DNA of 56,353 bases from Bacteroidales bacterium (GTDB lineage: Bacteria; Bacteroidota; Bacteroidia; Bacteroidales; VadinHA17), in NCBI GenBank assembly GCA_025454795.1, contig JALONT010000020.1:1-56353 (forward strand). The letters are read 5' to 3'. Both the position numbers and the translations under genes were made by a program. Each line of letters starts with the position of its first letter. Positions within the stretch are counted from its first letter, which is position 1. Of the stretch, positions 26,948-35,591 are shown in pieces. Under the pieces are notes generated by a model, which worked only from the letters and a program-made list of their open reading frames with translations, was not told where the DNA came from and ran no database searches.

Positions 26948-28249
26948 TCAGGGCATAAGTTTCCTGGCAAAATAATTCCCGTTAACCGGTACAAGTTCCC
27001 ATTCACCGTTCAGTAACAATTGCCAGCCTTCTCCCTCAAAACGGCTTTTATCTTCTTTAAATCCTTTGGCTGTTATACGCAGAATTTTCAAGTTACTTGA
27101 AATAAGACAGCCACCTTTATCGACAGTAAGTTTACCCCAGTTATCAGATATGCGGATCCTGGTGTAGAGTGTTCCAAGAGTATCCAGGGAGTGGATATCC
27201 TCAGGTTCAAAATCGAAATAAGGACTTTCAAGTTCCAGGTAAACAACAGGTTTTTCAGTGAATATGCTTATCTGACGGTGTACTCTATCCTTTATGTCAG
27301 CTTCACGGGTTGCTTCCTCATTATAGATCTTGTCAATATCGTAATTCAATGCAAGACTCCCTGCAACATCACGGCAGACTTCCGGCAGCTGTATATTATA
27401 AAGTTCTTTCACCTTTTCTCCAAGGTCGACATTTTCTGATCTGATGAGTGAAAAATCAAATCCTTTCTGATAAAGGAGGTTGGCGTAGAGTGCACCGCTT
27501 ATATGTCCGTAGGACCTGGCATATGACTGCATCCTGTAAATCCTGTCGAGAAATTCAAGCGTTCTCATTTTATTTTCTTCCGGAGTATTTGTAGCGAGAA
27601 GCGTACAGGTAAATGTTGCCAGTCCCTCATAATTTTCAAATCTTGTTTCATCTGCTGTAAATTTACTGTAAAGCTCATGGTTTGATTTTTTGAATATCAG
27701 AGCATCCCTGATGGAAACCTGCTGTTCAGCTCCTTCCGAGGTTAGTGCTTTCTGCAGGGCTTTCCATTCAAGTTTTACCCATAGCCGGGCATTCTTTTCA
27801 TCCATATTCATTGTATTATAACCGGATGAAGTGTAGCCTGTCGATTCCTGGTAAGAATGAAACAGCCCGTGGATTGCCCTGTTTATTATCCGGTACTCAT
27901 CTTCTTCAGGCGGAAGTGGCGCCATGGCAAATAGAGTGCCACCGTACCTGACGGCACTGTTATGGATTAATAACTCTTTAGGATAGGTTCCTGAATAAAT
28001 TTTATCTTTCCCTTTAAGGAGTCCCTCCTTATCAGGTGAGTTTGCAAAGATCTTCCTCGAATCACGGTCAATGAACATAATGGGACCATAAAGATTTTTT
28101 CCCCAGAGTCTTCCGTTGTCCCTGTTACAGGCAGCTTCGACTTTCTTAAAGTACTCTGAAACTTTCTCCGGTGTTAAATATGTATCCTGCTGCACCCCCT
28201 TACAGTTGATAAGTAAAGGGAAGAGAGGTAGAATTATCCATTTTCCCAT
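26948..28249 (-). CDS. lipoprotein with degenerate gluzincin-like motif, function unknown
   Basis: A 433-residue predicted lipoprotein (lipobox LLINC, Cys16) that I do not recognise as a named family. Residues 127-134 read HGLFHSYQ, resembling the HExxH-x-x-Q zinc-peptidase motif (for example HELFHSYQ) but with Gly at position 128 where the catalytic Glu is expected. About 77 residues later YEGLATFT (Glu208) resembles the third zinc-ligand segment of gluzincins. The C-terminal 90 residues look β-rich. The resemblance is inferred by eye. It could be a zinc-binding non-catalytic relative or an unrelated protein. Transcribed alone, converging on valS, with a -7 match at 28270-28277. Confidence 0.75.
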   Translation of the reverse strand: MGKWIILPLFPLLINCKGVQQDTYLTPEKVSEYFKKVEAACNRDNGRLWGKNLYGPIMFIDRDSRKIFANSPDKEGLLKGKDKIYSGTYPKELLIHNSAVRYGGTLFAMAPLPPEEDEYRIINRAIHGLFHSYQESTGYTSSGYNTMNMDEKNARLWVKLEWKALQKALTSEGAEQQVSIRDALIFKKSNHELYSKFTADETRFENYEGLATFTCTLLATNTPEENKMRTLEFLDRIYRMQSYARSYGHISGALYANLLYQKGFDFSLIRSENVDLGEKVKELYNIQLPEVCRDVAGSLALNYDIDKIYNEEATREADIKDRVHRQISIFTEKPVVYLELESPYFDFEPEDIHSLDTLGTLYTRIRISDNWGKLTVDKGGCLISSNLKILRITAKGFKEDKSRFEGEGWQLLLNGEWELVPVNGNYFARKLMP

Positions 28250-28269
28250 TAGTTAAATTTTTTGTGCAT

Positions 28270-28277
28270 CAAAAATA
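28270..28277 (-). promoter_or_regulatory. -7 element for the lipoprotein gene at 26948-28249
   Basis: Minus-strand TATTTTTG is an exact TAnnTTTG match, 21 bp upstream of the start codon. The -33 region shows no TTG at proper spacing. Confidence 0.45.
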
Positions 28278-28352
28278 ACTAAAAAAGCGGACCGGTATCG
28301 ATACGGATCATAGTTTATGACTTTTGACATCACCTATATCCGATTAAGTATT

Positions 28353-28360
28353 TATTTTTG
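28353..28360 (+). promoter_or_regulatory. -7 element for the glutamine synthetase gene
   Basis: TATTTTTG followed by C matches TAnnTTTG, 23 bp before the ATG at 28384. The nearest upstream TTTTG (28322-28326) is 26 bp away, slightly too far for the usual 19-21 bp spacing. Confidence 0.5.
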
Positions 28361-28383
28361 CTACCTCAAAATTTAATAATAGA

Positions 28384-29886
28384 ATGAAGAAGACAGATAT
28401 TCTTATGAATCCGAATGAACTGGTTCAGTTCCTTCAGAAGCCAGCGAAAGATTTCACACGCGACGATATTATCAGGTTCGTTGAAGCAAAAGGGATATCG
28501 ATGCTTAATTTCCGGTACATTGGAGATGACGGGAAGCTCAAATCATTAAATTTTGTGCCTTACAGCAGGGATCATCTCGAATCGATCCTTACTGCTGGCG
28601 AAAGAGTGGATGGCTCAAGCCTTTTTTCATTTGTCGGATCGGGATCAAGCGACCTTTACGTCATTCCAAGGTACCGGACAGCATTTGTAAATCCTTTTAC
28701 AGAAACACCTGCTCTCGAAATTCTATGCTCGTTTTATAACAATGACGGAGATCCTCTTGAAAGTGCCCCGGAGAATATTCTTAAGAAAGCCTATACCCGA
28801 TTCAAAAAGAATACAGGTTATAAGCTAAGAGCATTCGGGGAGCTTGAATATTATATAAAATCATTCCATGATGACCTTTATCCGCTTAACGATCAGAAGG
28901 GTTATCATCAATCGAAGCCCTTCGCAAAATTTGAAGATCTGAGAATTGAAGCGCTTGAATTGTGTGCCAGGGCAGGATGCAGGATCAAATACGGGCATTC
29001 AGAAGTTGGAAGCTTTTCGAAGGATGGAGATGATTATGAACAACATGAGATTGAATTTCTCCCTGTTGAGCCAGAAGAGGCTGTTGATCAGCTGCTTATA
29101 TCAAAATGGATACTCAGGATGCTGGGATTTGAATACGGGGTTGAGGTAAGTTTTGCTCCAAAGATCACTGTGGGCAAAGCCGGTTCCGGGATGCATATTC
29201 ATATGATGCTCGAAAAGGATGGTAAAAATATAATGATTGAGAATGGTAAACTCAGTCAGGCTGCCAGAAAGATGATGGCTGGCATTCTTGATCTTTCGAA
29301 GGCCCTGACTGCTTTCGGAAATACAATTCCGACGTCATATATGCGTCTCGTGCCACACCAGGAAGCTCCTGTAAAAATATGCTGGGGTGACAGGAACAGG
29401 TCTGTACTTATAAGGGTTCCGCTTGGATGGAACGGGGCAATGAATATGATCAGGGACGCAAATCCTGCTGACACTACTGAATTCCCTGAGATGCCGACAA
29501 AACAGACTGTTGAGTTGAGATCTCCTGATGGGTCTGCAGATATTTATAAGCTTTTTGCAGGACTGGTGGTCGCAATTGAGCATGGACTGAAAATGCCTGA
29601 TGCACTGAAGATAGCTGAAGGACTTTATGTTAGCTACAATATTTTCGGCAAGTCAAAGCAGAAAAAGAAGAAACTGGAATCGCTCCCGGCATCATGTTGG
29701 GAATCAGCTGACAGCCTTCTTGAAAAAAGAGAGTACTTTGAAAAGGACGGAGTATTTTCTGCCGGAGTAATTGATAATACAGCTTCAAAACTCAAAGCCT
29801 ATAATGATAAGGGACTAAGTGAAAAACTTTACAATAAACAGGAGGAGTTAGGCGCTCTTGTCAAACAGTTTCTTCATTGCAGCTGA
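28384..29886 (+). CDS. glutamine synthetase family protein
   Basis: A 500-residue glutamine synthetase with an N-terminal β-grasp region (about 25-115) and the C-terminal catalytic barrel. Metal and substrate motifs are visible: FGELEYYI (Glu ligands), GKAGSGMHIHM (ammonium/ATP-site His), WGDRNRSVLIRVP (NRxxxxRxP, phosphate-binding Arg) and VELRSPDGSADIY. It most resembles glutamine synthetases of about 500 residues common in Bacteroidota and is distinct from the 700-residue GSIII type. The usual adenylylation-site context was not recognised. A related γ-glutamyl ligase activity is possible. Single-gene unit converging on nadC. Confidence 0.85.
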   Translation: MKKTDILMNPNELVQFLQKPAKDFTRDDIIRFVEAKGISMLNFRYIGDDGKLKSLNFVPYSRDHLESILTAGERVDGSSLFSFVGSGSSDLYVIPRYRTAFVNPFTETPALEILCSFYNNDGDPLESAPENILKKAYTRFKKNTGYKLRAFGELEYYIKSFHDDLYPLNDQKGYHQSKPFAKFEDLRIEALELCARAGCRIKYGHSEVGSFSKDGDDYEQHEIEFLPVEPEEAVDQLLISKWILRMLGFEYGVEVSFAPKITVGKAGSGMHIHMMLEKDGKNIMIENGKLSQAARKMMAGILDLSKALTAFGNTIPTSYMRLVPHQEAPVKICWGDRNRSVLIRVPLGWNGAMNMIRDANPADTTEFPEMPTKQTVELRSPDGSADIYKLFAGLVVAIEHGLKMPDALKIAEGLYVSYNIFGKSKQKKKKLESLPASCWESADSLLEKREYFEKDGVFSAGVIDNTASKLKAYNDKGLSEKLYNKQEELGALVKQFLHCS

Positions 29887-29915
29887 CGGAGTTCATCAAT
29901 TTTCAGTATCTTCAG

Positions 29916-30758
29916 TTATACTGCTTTTAAGCTCATATCAAGGCTCCTGATATGATGAGTCAGCGCACCTACTGAAATAAAATCAACGCCACATTCAGCA
30001 TATGATCTTACGGTTTCGAGTGTTATGCCCCCTGAGGATTCGGTTTCATATCTGCCTGAAATCAGTTTTACTGCTTCAGTAGTATCCTCAGGCGAAAAAT
30101 TATCGAGCATGATACGGTTCACTCCACCTGTTGAAAGTATCTTATTCACATCGTCAAGATTTCTGGCCTCTATTTCTATACGGAGTTTTCTATCGTTTGT
30201 TTTCAGGTAATCCCTGGTTCTTTTTATGGCTTTTTCTATTCCTCCGGCATAAACGATATGATTATCCTTGAGCATGATCATATCGAACAGACCCATTCTG
30301 TGGTTCATGCCTCCGCCTATTCTTACTGCCTCTTTTTCCAGGAATCTCAGACCGGGAGTAGTTTTTCTGGTATCCAGGATCTTCGTTTTCAGACCTGTGA
30401 TTCTTGTGACATATTGATTTGTGCTTGTAGCTATCCCGCTCATTCTCTGCATGATGTTCAGTACCAGGCGCTCCGATTTCAATATCGATTGTTGCCTTCC
30501 CGATATATAAAAAGCAATATCGCCGCGGCTTATCTGTGACCCGTCTTCCATCAGGACTTCACATACCAGATCCCTGTCAATTACAGTAAATGCCTCTTTT
30601 GCAACGTTGACTCCTGCAAGAATTCCATTCTCTTTTATGAGCAGCTTTGCTTTTCCTGTGGCTTCCCAGGGAATACAAGCAAGAGAGGAGTGGTCTCCGT
30701 CGCCCAGATCCTCACCGACGCTTCTTAAAATAAACTCCCTGAGAATTCTATTTTCCAT
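29916..30758 (-). CDS. nadC: quinolinate phosphoribosyltransferase (nicotinate-nucleotide pyrophosphorylase)
   Basis: A 280-residue enzyme making nicotinate mononucleotide from quinolinate and PRPP in de novo NAD synthesis. It has EDLGDGDHSSLACIP at the N-terminus, ERLVLNIMQRMSGIATST, LDTRKTTPGLR, GGGMNHRMGLFDMIMLKDNHI, IEIEARNLDD, RIMLDNFSP and SSGGITLETV, all as in NadC. The ATG at 30758 is preferred over an in-frame TTG at 30770. The start overlaps the end of the DUF4783 gene by 11 bp, so the two are probably co-transcribed and coupled. Confidence 0.96.
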   Translation of the reverse strand: MENRILREFILRSVGEDLGDGDHSSLACIPWEATGKAKLLIKENGILAGVNVAKEAFTVIDRDLVCEVLMEDGSQISRGDIAFYISGRQQSILKSERLVLNIMQRMSGIATSTNQYVTRITGLKTKILDTRKTTPGLRFLEKEAVRIGGGMNHRMGLFDMIMLKDNHIVYAGGIEKAIKRTRDYLKTNDRKLRIEIEARNLDDVNKILSTGGVNRIMLDNFSPEDTTEAVKLISGRYETESSGGITLETVRSYAECGVDFISVGALTHHIRSLDMSLKAV

Positions 30759-31152
30759 CTTCCGACTCAATACGTATCTGGTGAATCAGCAGATCCTGTC
30801 CGATTTTTTTCAGTAGAAAATAGACTCTGAAATCACCTCTTTCCGTTTTGAGATTGCCAATGCAGTATTGTGCATCATTTTTGGCACCCTGGTGGCGTAT
30901 GACAAAATCCCTGGTCGGATAATTAATGAAGAAATCTTTCAGGATAACCTCCGCGACATTCTTTTTAAAGAAATCCTCCTTATCAAGGAGAAGGAGTTCC
31001 ACAGTCGAATTCATGTACTTTGCCAGTTCGGCAGAATTACCTGCCTTAATCGCAATGGAGATTCCATCGGGAATCCTGGATTGCTCCTGTGCTGAAAGCG
31101 AAGTACTGATAATTACCAGGAGGATTGCTGAATACATATTTATGAATTTCAT
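30748..31152 (-). CDS. DUF4783 secreted protein
   Basis: A 134-residue protein with a signal peptide (residues about 1-21, ending STSLSAQ) and a small α/β domain of the kind annotated DUF4783 in Bacteroidota (a cystatin/NTF2-like fold is plausible). Function is unknown. It lies directly upstream of nadC, overlapping it by 11 bp, and is divergent from rlmH. A TAnnTTTG element precedes it at 31193-31200. Confidence 0.82.
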   Translation of the reverse strand: MKFINMYSAILLVIISTSLSAQEQSRIPDGISIAIKAGNSAELAKYMNSTVELLLLDKEDFFKKNVAEVILKDFFINYPTRDFVIRHQGAKNDAQYCIGNLKTERGDFRVYFLLKKIGQDLLIHQIRIESEDGK

Positions 31153-31192
31153 TTATCTTCAGTTTTTACCAGCTTTCAAATTCATAACATTA

Positions 31193-31200
31193 CAAATTTA
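31193..31200 (-). promoter_or_regulatory. -7 element for the DUF4783-nadC unit
   Basis: Minus-strand TAAATTTG is an exact TAnnTTTG match, 41 bp upstream of the start at 31152. No TTG is seen at the expected -33 distance. Confidence 0.45.
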
Positions 31201-31248
31201 ACTATTTTCATATTAGAAAAGCAGTTCTTCCTGATCATATAATTATAA

Positions 31249-31279
31249 TTGCAGGTACCCGTTATTAATTATATTTTTG
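31249..31279 (+). promoter_or_regulatory. Bacteroidota σ-type promoter (TTG-N20-TATTTTTG) for rlmH
   Basis: TTG at 31249-31251 is separated by 20 bp from TATTTTTG at 31272-31279, which is followed by C. Both elements and the spacing fit the known Bacteroidota housekeeping promoter (TTG, 19-21 bp, TAnnTTTG). It is the best-formed promoter in the window. The predicted start site near 31286 gives a leader of roughly 50 nt to rlmH and would also serve the overlapping histidine kinase gene. Confidence 0.65.
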
Positions 31280-31334
31280 CAAACAGGGTATGCAGTAAAT
31301 TACTTAACAAAAGTCGAGCCAATATTTAATAATT

Positions 31335-31808
31335 ATGAAGATAGCCTTGTTGCAAACCGGGAAGACAACGGATAAACATATTGCAGAAGGTGTTGATATC
31401 TATTCAGCAAGGATCAGAAAGTATTCAGATTTTGAAATAATTACTATTCCTGACCTGAAAAACACCAGGAATATGCCGGTTGAAGAACAGAAGGTAAAGG
31501 AGGGGGGAAAAATCTTACAGGCGATAGGAAAGGATGACTTTGTTGTTTTGCTTGATGAACGGGGGCAAGAGCTGAGGACAGGAGAATTTGCAGAGTGGAT
31601 TGAAAAAAGGGCGATGATCCCCGGTAAAAGGATTGTTTTTGTGATTGGCGGCTCATGGGGATTTTCCGGGGAGGTTTATAACTCAGCCGGATTCAGGCTT
31701 TCTCTTTCAAAGATGACATTTCCGCATCAAATGGTACGCTTATTGTTCATAGAACAGCTTTACAGGGCATTTACTATTATAAAGGGAGAACCATATCACC
31801 ATGATTAA
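31335..31808 (+). CDS. rlmH: 23S rRNA (pseudouridine-1915-N3)-methyltransferase RlmH
   Basis: A 157-residue SPOUT-class methyltransferase acting on Ψ1915 of 23S rRNA in the assembled ribosome. It has LLDERGQELRTGEFAEWI, the knot motif FVIGGSWGFSGEV, LSLSKMTFPHQMVRLLFIEQ and a C-terminal GEPYHHD. The first glycine motif usually reads GGPYG; here it is GGSWG, as in many Bacteroidota sequences. The stop lies within the start of the next gene (8-bp overlap), so rlmH and the kinase are probably expressed together. Confidence 0.96.
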   Translation: MKIALLQTGKTTDKHIAEGVDIYSARIRKYSDFEIITIPDLKNTRNMPVEEQKVKEGGKILQAIGKDDFVVLLDERGQELRTGEFAEWIEKRAMIPGKRIVFVIGGSWGFSGEVYNSAGFRLSLSKMTFPHQMVRLLFIEQLYRAFTIIKGEPYHHD

Positions 31809-34800
31809 GTCATATCTGGAGATTATGAAGAAGAACCGCAGACTAATTCTTGCAATCCTGACTGTTACAACGTTCCTGCTGGCACTGGCAGCGGAGTACC
31901 TGTATTTCAGCAATTTCGAATACCATTTCAGAGCAAAAAGGTTTAACAGGATCCTTGGAGATAAGGAAAAGATAATGGAAGATTGTATGAACGGGCTGAA
32001 GCTCATTCTGGCAAGGGGGGAGCCGCATGGTTCTGTTTCGGAAAATAATCTATTCACAATTGCAGAACAGAACGAAATTTCGATTCTTGAATATATTGAC
32101 AATAAGCTTATTTACTGGTCAGATAATGGATTTGATGTACCTATGGTTCAGGATGATTCATTGTTTGCAGAACCTATCATATTTCTGCAGAACGGATGGT
32201 TTATTCCCAGGACAGTTCAGGCAGTCAATGAAACGGTCGTAGGACTTCTCAGGATAAGAACAGATTATGGATTTGAGAATGATATTGTAAAAAGCGGATA
32301 CGAAAGAGATTTCAGAATGCCTGATGATGCAGGATTCAGTACTGATGCAGGTGCCTCGGAATTTCAAATTAATGACGGCTCCGGATCTTTCCTGTTCTCA
32401 ATCACATTCCCTGAGGTAAAAGCAAATACACTTCTGATACTGATTCCGTTATTTCTCTGGGTTTCAGTCTTTACTCTGATTATTTTATTATCGCTTGAGC
32501 TGGTCAGGTTCCTGGTCAGCCGCGAAAAGAAAATTGCCGGAGTATTCTTAACTTTTCTGATCTTTGGATTGCTATACCTCTCCCTACTCTTGTTTGAGAA
32601 ACCTGCAGTTATTTTCAGGACAGGTCTCTTCTCACCCTATAATTTCTCACTCAACAGTTTTCTGCCATCACTGGGGCATCTGTTACTATTAAGCATTCTG
32701 GCTGCAGTTTTTTCGTACGTACTTTACAGACATCTGCCTCTGACATTGCTTCAAAAAGAAAAAGAGGCAAGAGCTTACCTTATTCTGACTTTGTTTCTTG
32801 GTGCAGGAGCTCTATTCACCTGCCTGCTCCATTCTCTTTTCAGTCAGCTTGTTTCGGACTCCAACATCAGCTTTGAAGTTTATAAAGTGTTGAAACTGAA
32901 TTTTTTCAGCATTGCGGGATTTACCAGCATTATGCTTTTGTTCCTTGTTCCTCTCCTTTTAATTCTTAAAGGTTTTCAGGCAGGGAATCAGCTCAAACTG
33001 AATTTTATAATACTGCCGGTTCTGACGTCCACAGGTATTATTATTTTTTTCTACCGGGATCTGAACACAATACCCCCGGTTACTATATTATTTTTAATGA
33101 TGGTCATTATGATATGGATAACCGGAAAGAGAAAAACGGAATTATTTAGTATGTCTGTCATCTTTTCTTCGATAATCGGTATCTATTCGCTTTATATTAT
33201 TACGATTTTTTCATCAGAAAAAACAACGGAAAACCTCAAAGTACAGGCACTTTCATTTTCAACTGAGAACGATCCGGAAGCGGAGCATCTGCTGCTTGAC
33301 CTGTGGCCGGAGATCAACAGCGACAGCGTTCTTAATGAAATGATGGATGTTGAATATTTCGGGCAGAATGATTTTAGCAGGATCTATTCCTGGCTGCAGC
33401 ATACTTATTTCGGAGGTTACTGGGGCAATTTTAAATTAAGCATTTTCCTTTGCCGACAGGATGACCCGCTGAGGGTTGGCCCTGGCGAAGATAACCTGGA
33501 AAACTGTTTCAGCTTTTTTGATGAAAGGATCAGGAAGTACGGGCATCAGCTTACCGGAACAGGTTTTTATTTTATCGACAACCAGGGCGGAAGGTCATAT
33601 TACCTTGGCAGGCTATTCTTTAATAAGAGTCCCGGAATCAGAAATGGATTATACATAGAACTTTACAGCGATGTAAATGTCTTCCAGCCCGGATACTCAG
33701 AACTACTGCTTGATAAGAAGTTCAGAGGATACTTCGGATTAAGAGATTACTCATTCGCAAAATATATTAATGGTGAGGTTGTCCTGAAATCGGGAGAGTT
33801 TCCCTATAACAAGGATGACAATGAGTATATAGACAAAAATACTGATTACCGGATTTTCAGTGAGGAGGGATTCAGACATGTACTTTATAAAAACGGTAAT
33901 GCAACAGTAATTATCAGCATCCCGGAACTTACTTTCGGTGATATCATTATATCACTTGCCTACCTGTTTGCTTATATTTTCATATTCACAAATCTGGTGT
34001 TACTGCTCATCAGACGTCCTTTTGTGCAGGGTGTCAGGGGTTTTAATTTCAGGCAGAAGCTACAGGTCTCCTTTATAGGCATTCTGTTATTCTCATTTGT
34101 TATTATAGGAGTGGTTATAACATTTCTTACAGTCAACCAGTACAGGACAAAACATTATGAAAACATAAAGGAAAAGCTGAACTCAATTTACCTCGAACTT
34201 GATGATAAATTGTCAATGGAAAAGAATCTCTCGCCGGACTGGAGAAACAACACAAATTCCTCACTGAACGAGCTCCTGATTAAGCTTTCAAACATTTTCA
34301 ACACTGATGTAAACATGTATGATCTGAACGGGCATTTAATGGCTACATCGCGAGAGGAGATATTTTACCGCAACCTTGCAGGAAGGAGGATGAATAACAC
34401 TGCATTCAACAGGCTCAAGGTTCTTACCAAAAGCGAATATTTCCAGACCGAGCAGGTGGGAAGCATGAAATATATTTCGGTATATGTCCCGTTTTACAAT
34501 GCTGAAAATAACATTCTGGCTTATCTTAATCTTCCCTATTTCAGGCTGCAGAGCCTCCTTGCCCGGGAGATATCAAACCTGATCGTTGCTGTTATAAATT
34601 TTATACTTCTTCTTATACTGATTGCCATGAGCTTTGCAGTTTTTATCAGCAACAGGTTGACTTCACCTCTTTCAATGCTGAGTGAGGGACTTGCATCAGT
34701 TCAACTCGGCAAAAAGATCGAACATCTTTCCTACAGCGGAACTGATGAAATAGGTGAACTTGTTAAACAGTATAACGGGATGGTTGATGAACTTGAGCAG

Positions 34801-35532
34801 AGTGCAAATAAGCTTGCCAATTCGGAAAGGGAATATGCATGGCGTGAGATGGCTAAACAGATTGCCCATGAGATTAAAAATCCTCTGACACCGATGAAAC
34901 TGAATATTCAGCAACTACTAAGATCGTGGAAAGATGATGCTCCCGGTTTTAAGGAAAAGCTTGAAGTATTCTCAAGAAACCAGATTGAATATATTGATAA
35001 CCTGTCAATGATTGCATCAGCTTTTTCTTCTTTTGCAAAACTGCCCGGGACGAATCCTTCGGAGGTTGACCTGCTGGAGCAGATCAGGACCACACTAGAA
35101 TTATTCAAAAATACCGATAACACAACATTTAGTGTAAAGTGGCCCCATGAAAGCAAGGTTTTCATTTTTGCCGATAGAGAACATCTTAACGGGATCTTCT
35201 CTAATCTTTTCAAAAACAGTATACAGGCGATACCACTCAACCGTGAAGGTTTAATAAAAGTTGAGATGGAGGTGATCGGAAGCAAAGTGATGATTTCTGT
35301 GGCAGATAACGGGACAGGAATACCTGAAGCTCTGAAAAAGAAGATGTTCACCCCGAATTTTACAACGAAATCATCCGGTACAGGACTTGGCCTTTCGATA
35401 GTAAAAAAATATGTAGAAGGGATCAAAGGCAGAATATGGTTTGAATCGGATGATGATAAGGGTACAACATTTTTCATTGAATTTCCCCTGATGTACACGG
35501 TTGAAAAACCAGGTGAAACGAATGCAGTATGA
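31801..35532 (+). CDS. very large polytopic NtrY-like sensor histidine kinase
   Basis: A 1243-residue membrane kinase. Hydrophobic TM1 (about 15-37) precedes an extracytoplasmic segment of about 165 residues, then a cluster of about eight TMs (about 215-480), a second large extracytoplasmic region (about 480-715), two TMs, a further sensory loop (about 775-920) and a last TM leading into HAMP (about 945-1000). The kinase core has the H-box AHEIKNPLTPMK (His1023), an N-box NLFKNSIQAIP and G-boxes DNGTGIPEAL and GTGLGLSIVKK. The H-box is of NtrY type. No response regulator is encoded in the window. The start overlaps rlmH by 8 bp; an ATG at 31825 is an alternative. The signal sensed is unknown. 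Confidence 0.9.
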   Translation: MIKSYLEIMKKNRRLILAILTVTTFLLALAAEYLYFSNFEYHFRAKRFNRILGDKEKIMEDCMNGLKLILARGEPHGSVSENNLFTIAEQNEISILEYIDNKLIYWSDNGFDVPMVQDDSLFAEPIIFLQNGWFIPRTVQAVNETVVGLLRIRTDYGFENDIVKSGYERDFRMPDDAGFSTDAGASEFQINDGSGSFLFSITFPEVKANTLLILIPLFLWVSVFTLIILLSLELVRFLVSREKKIAGVFLTFLIFGLLYLSLLLFEKPAVIFRTGLFSPYNFSLNSFLPSLGHLLLLSILAAVFSYVLYRHLPLTLLQKEKEARAYLILTLFLGAGALFTCLLHSLFSQLVSDSNISFEVYKVLKLNFFSIAGFTSIMLLFLVPLLLILKGFQAGNQLKLNFIILPVLTSTGIIIFFYRDLNTIPPVTILFLMMVIMIWITGKRKTELFSMSVIFSSIIGIYSLYIITIFSSEKTTENLKVQALSFSTENDPEAEHLLLDLWPEINSDSVLNEMMDVEYFGQNDFSRIYSWLQHTYFGGYWGNFKLSIFLCRQDDPLRVGPGEDNLENCFSFFDERIRKYGHQLTGTGFYFIDNQGGRSYYLGRLFFNKSPGIRNGLYIELYSDVNVFQPGYSELLLDKKFRGYFGLRDYSFAKYINGEVVLKSGEFPYNKDDNEYIDKNTDYRIFSEEGFRHVLYKNGNATVIISIPELTFGDIIISLAYLFAYIFIFTNLVLLLIRRPFVQGVRGFNFRQKLQVSFIGILLFSFVIIGVVITFLTVNQYRTKHYENIKEKLNSIYLELDDKLSMEKNLSPDWRNNTNSSLNELLIKLSNIFNTDVNMYDLNGHLMATSREEIFYRNLAGRRMNNTAFNRLKVLTKSEYFQTEQVGSMKYISVYVPFYNAENNILAYLNLPYFRLQSLLAREISNLIVAVINFILLLILIAMSFAVFISNRLTSPLSMLSEGLASVQLGKKIEHLSYSGTDEIGELVKQYNGMVDELEQSANKLANSEREYAWREMAKQIAHEIKNPLTPMKLNIQQLLRSWKDDAPGFKEKLEVFSRNQIEYIDNLSMIASAFSSFAKLPGTNPSEVDLLEQIRTTLELFKNTDNTTFSVKWPHESKVFIFADREHLNGIFSNLFKNSIQAIPLNREGLIKVEMEVIGSKVMISVADNGTGIPEALKKKMFTPNFTTKSSGTGLGLSIVKKYVEGIKGRIWFESDDDKGTTFFIEFPLMYTVEKPGETNAV

Positions 35533-35591
35533 CTTATGATGCATAAACGATTCAATAATTTGGTTATATTAGCGCATCATATCCGGTATTG

